A DNA stretch of 64,000 bases from Oreocharis arfaki (Eukaryota; Chordata; Aves; Passeriformes; Paramythiidae), in assembly GCA_013398015.1 (NCBI GenBank), contig VZRR01013406.1:186412-250411 (forward strand). The letters are read 5' to 3'. The notes below the pieces were generated by a model. The model saw only the letters and a list, made by a program, of their open reading frames with translations. It searched no databases and was not told where the DNA came from. This document shows, one piece after another, positions 61,800-64,000 of the stretch (position 1 is the first letter of the stretch; the number at the start of each line of letters is the position of its first letter). The translations under genes were made by a program, and so were the position numbers.

Positions 61800-61858
61800 A
61801 TGAAATGAGCTCCTCAGGTGGTGTAAATCTGCATGAACTCTGTTGCTCAAGCGAAGAT
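61800..61858 (-). repeat. Possible ancient amniote interspersed repeat core
   Basis: The reverse complement reads CGCTTGAGCAACAGAGTTCA then TGCAGATTTACACCACCTGA and GGAGCT. It aligns with the core at 13062-13110 (CTTGAG..AA..., ATGC.GATTTA..CC..TGA). From memory it also matches a widespread reptile/bird repeat that contains 'gatttacaccagctgaggatctgg'. The element class is unknown. Confidence 0.35.
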
Positions 61859-61871
61859 AGACAAATTCATA

Positions 61872-62312
61872 TCAGTTGAGAGTCTGGCCTATATCTTTTT
61901 GTGTCCTTTTGATTACTTTTTCTCCAACTGTTATTATTTCCGCTCCCACATGTGCACTTTTTATCTTTATGACAATAGTGTGAACTGAATTGTGATGAAC
62001 AATGCACAGTTCCTGTCCAAGCAGTCTTTCCTTCTGATTTATGATCACATTTTCTTCTGAACATTCATCCAAGATTTTTGACAGTGAGATCAGGTCAAAA
62101 GTTGAGGAATGAGTGTTTTGACTTATACAGCATAATGAACTGAGGTCAATTTTGTGTTTGAAATAACCTGCAGAATAATCATTTTCTCTTTCAAGCTTAG
62201 GTTTTCTACTTTCTGTCACAAAAACACTGAATCGCTCTGTTTTAATCAATATAATATGCTTTTTCTGGTTGATAAATGACCTCAACAATGTTATAATTCT
62301 TTCAGCATTGAA
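61872..62312 (-). other. Long minus-strand open frame, possible exon or pseudogene
   Basis: The minus-strand frame is open for about 146 codons, from just after a stop at 62313-62315 to a stop at 61869-61871. There is no ATG near its beginning; only TTG codons occur there. A coding role would therefore require an exon entered by splicing. The translation (for example SLSKILDECSEENVIINQ and NSVHTIVIKIKSAHVGAE) is not low-complexity and does not overlap a repeat I recognise. At this base composition roughly 0.4 frames of this length are expected by chance in the window, so it is not significant alone. I recognise no protein family. It is the best candidate for hidden coding sequence here, but a weak one. 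Confidence 0.18.
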
Positions 62313-62809
62313 CTAATGGGCAACTCCTTCATTATGCTAGGCATACAAAGAACACACTAAATGCATTAGCAATCATAGTCTGGAAAAAGAAATCTTATAT
62401 CAGGTTTTTGCTGCATGACCTATGCTGGCATAGAAAAATTGACAAGGAAAAAGAGTCTTGCTATAGATTGGTTTAGATTGATACATTCTATGAGATATCT
62501 TCTGTAGAAGACCTGTATAAATCAGTTCATAATACATATTTTAGATTCAAGAATTATAAAAGAAAGATAAGTCAATAAAGACTGGCAAACAATTGCAGGC
62601 GTGCTGATGCATCACACCGATCTTGTAAATAAGGATTCATCTTTGGTAGCTTTTTTGTACAGAAATGCACTTGTTCCTAGAAATTTACCCCAAGATACGT
62701 AAGCCAAAACCCATAAATAATACGGTTTTAAAGATTATATGTTATGATATTTATATATTTACAAATAAGGAAGAATAGTTTTTACAATGAGTGTGGAAAG
62801 AAAATGAAA
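62313..62809. other. AT-rich DNA, no gene recognised
   Basis: No exon, RNA gene or repeat is identified. Confidence 0.5.
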
Positions 62810-62990
62810 CCTCAGATTGCCTAGAAAGGTAGTAGATGCCCCATCCCTCAAAATGTTTTAAGGTCAGATTGGATGGAGCTTCGAGCAACCTGATCTAATT
62901 AAAGATGTCCCTGCTCATTGCTGGGATGTTGGACTAGATCGCCGTTAAAGATCCCTTCCAGCCCAAACTATTCTATGTGTCTATGATTAG
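62810..62990 (+). mobile_element. CR1 LINE 3' end, sense, with terminal repeats
   Basis: The plus strand reads GATGCCCCATCCCTCAAAAT, GGTCAGATTGGATGGAGCTT, GAGCAACCTGATCTAATTAA and GGGATGTTGGACTAGATCGC, then AAAGATCCCTTCCAGCCCAA. It ends CTATTCTATGTGTCTATGATTA, split here over the octamer-type tail. The terminal (ATTCTATG)-like repeat is recognisable, so the true CR1 3' end is retained. Confidence 0.9.
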
Positions 62991-64000
62991 GGTATGTAAC
63001 CTCTATAGTTTTCAGCAAGTGAATACTTTCCTGCTTTATGAGAGTACTGGGAAACAGAGGATGTTTCTTCCTGATAGGAAAAAGGATCCTTTCTGAGCCG
63101 AATGAAGAGGAAAGAGAAAAGTTTCACTTCATGAGGGCAGAAAAAATGTCATCTATATAGGGAAAAAAGAAAAATCTCTATTCCGAGACTTGAAAAAGAA
63201 ATCTGCTTGGTCAAATTCTCCTCATATTGCACTAATATTCCCCCCCTTTAGCACTGCTTAGACATAACTAATGAAACAGTCTTGCAAAAATATAGTGGTC
63301 CAATTTTCATAAAAATGAAAAGCTGCAGAAGTCCACAGGTGTGGTTCCCTATGTATACAGCTTTCCTCTGGCACTTATTGCACCATGCAGCATCAAAGTG
63401 CTATTGTTATAAGCTGTTAACTACGCAATATGGTCCTTAGCTGTGGTCTCCACAGCATGGAAGTAATAGCTTGAAATGGAAGATGAGACATGAGTGTGTG
63501 CTGGCAACGTCACAGCTGTTTCATTGTACCATTTCATTGGTTATAGTCATATTTCATACACAAATGAAGATCTTGTATGAAAATTCAGGAAAGAGCATGT
63601 TTTCAATCTTATTTCTTTCATCATAATAATGTGAAGAACCACCCAACAGAAGCTCTGAAATATTAAGAGCTGCCTTCCACAGAGCATCTGGGAGGAGTCC
63701 ATTTGAAATTTACACTGGTAGCAGATTCAAACATGATCACCTAAATTCTTCAATTAAAGCTGAAATAATTGAGGGAAAGAAAACTTTGTCAGTACATTTC
63801 TTACTCATTCCTGTTTTTATCAGAACTCTTGGAAAAAATTCTCACAGAAATTTGGTACCAATCTACATCTCGGTGTCAATTAATGGCATCAGTTTGTGGA
63901 AATTGTCAAGCTTATAAATGAAGACAAGCAAAAAGGAATCTACCAGGATGAAAAGAGTTGCAGGGTATGGAAAGTGGAATATGCTGTATGACTGACTCTC
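62991..64000. other. Unique AT-rich DNA to window end, no gene recognised
   Basis: No exon or repeat is recognised in the last kilobase. A C-run of eight at about 63240-63247 is the only local feature. Confidence 0.5.

Noticed and set aside
1..64000. CRISPR array, bacterial operon, tRNA or rRNA gene
   Set aside because: No regularly spaced identical repeats, no cloverleaf with A and B box arrangement, and no rRNA-like sequence were noticed. The content is vertebrate repeat-type DNA.

Overview
This window looks like AT-rich, non-coding DNA from a bird nuclear genome, either intergenic or deep intronic. The evidence is a dozen CR1 LINE remnants with the avian-type 3' end (for example TGGAATCACAGAAT on the antisense side at about 12215), plus long terminal repeats (LTRs) of the avian ERVL and ERVK type. 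Several LTRs resemble passerine families as I remember them, so a songbird is my best guess, but this is inference. No bacterial or viral gene organisation is present. I found no protein-coding gene, tRNA, rRNA or CRISPR array that I can support.

Layout. 1-6.7 kb is mostly unique AT-rich DNA with a short solo-LTR-like repeat (1256-1540) and a 21-bp minisatellite (5240-5290). 6.7-14.5 kb is repeat-rich. It holds CR1 antisense pieces, including a 1.4-kb CR1 reverse-transcriptase remnant at 9390-10810, an antisense LTR at about 10985-11480, an LTR fragment joined to a CR1 3' end at about 12205, and a diverged local duplication (12945/14183). 14.5-23 kb is mainly unique, with an old sense CR1 piece at 20325-20600. 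23-27 kb holds two CR1 tails and a nearly intact 1.44-kb antisense ERVL solo LTR (25284-26727), which is the main GC-rich block of the window. 30.8-34.1 kb holds a CR1 palm-domain fragment, a roughly 1.9-kb segment flanked by a 30-bp exact direct repeat and ending in poly-A (possible retrocopy, 31416-33348), and two abutting LTRs in opposite orientation (33464-34122). 34-52.7 kb is largely unique. 53.06-54.71 kb is an 820-bp direct duplication with one mismatch, joined at a poly-T run and a single N, most likely an assembly artefact. 57.5-58.5 kb holds a long, very old CR1. 61.8-62.3 kb holds the only long open reading frame not explained by repeats or composition, and it is weak.

No genes act together here. 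The content is layered retrotransposon decay in a gene-poor region with scattered simple repeats. The observations most worth checking are the N-joined duplication, the candidate poly-A retrocopy, the inverted pair of octamer motifs at 51821-51840, the two perfect 22-bp palindromes, and the minus-strand frame at 61872-62312. Repeat family names rest on remembered consensus sequences, not on a database search.
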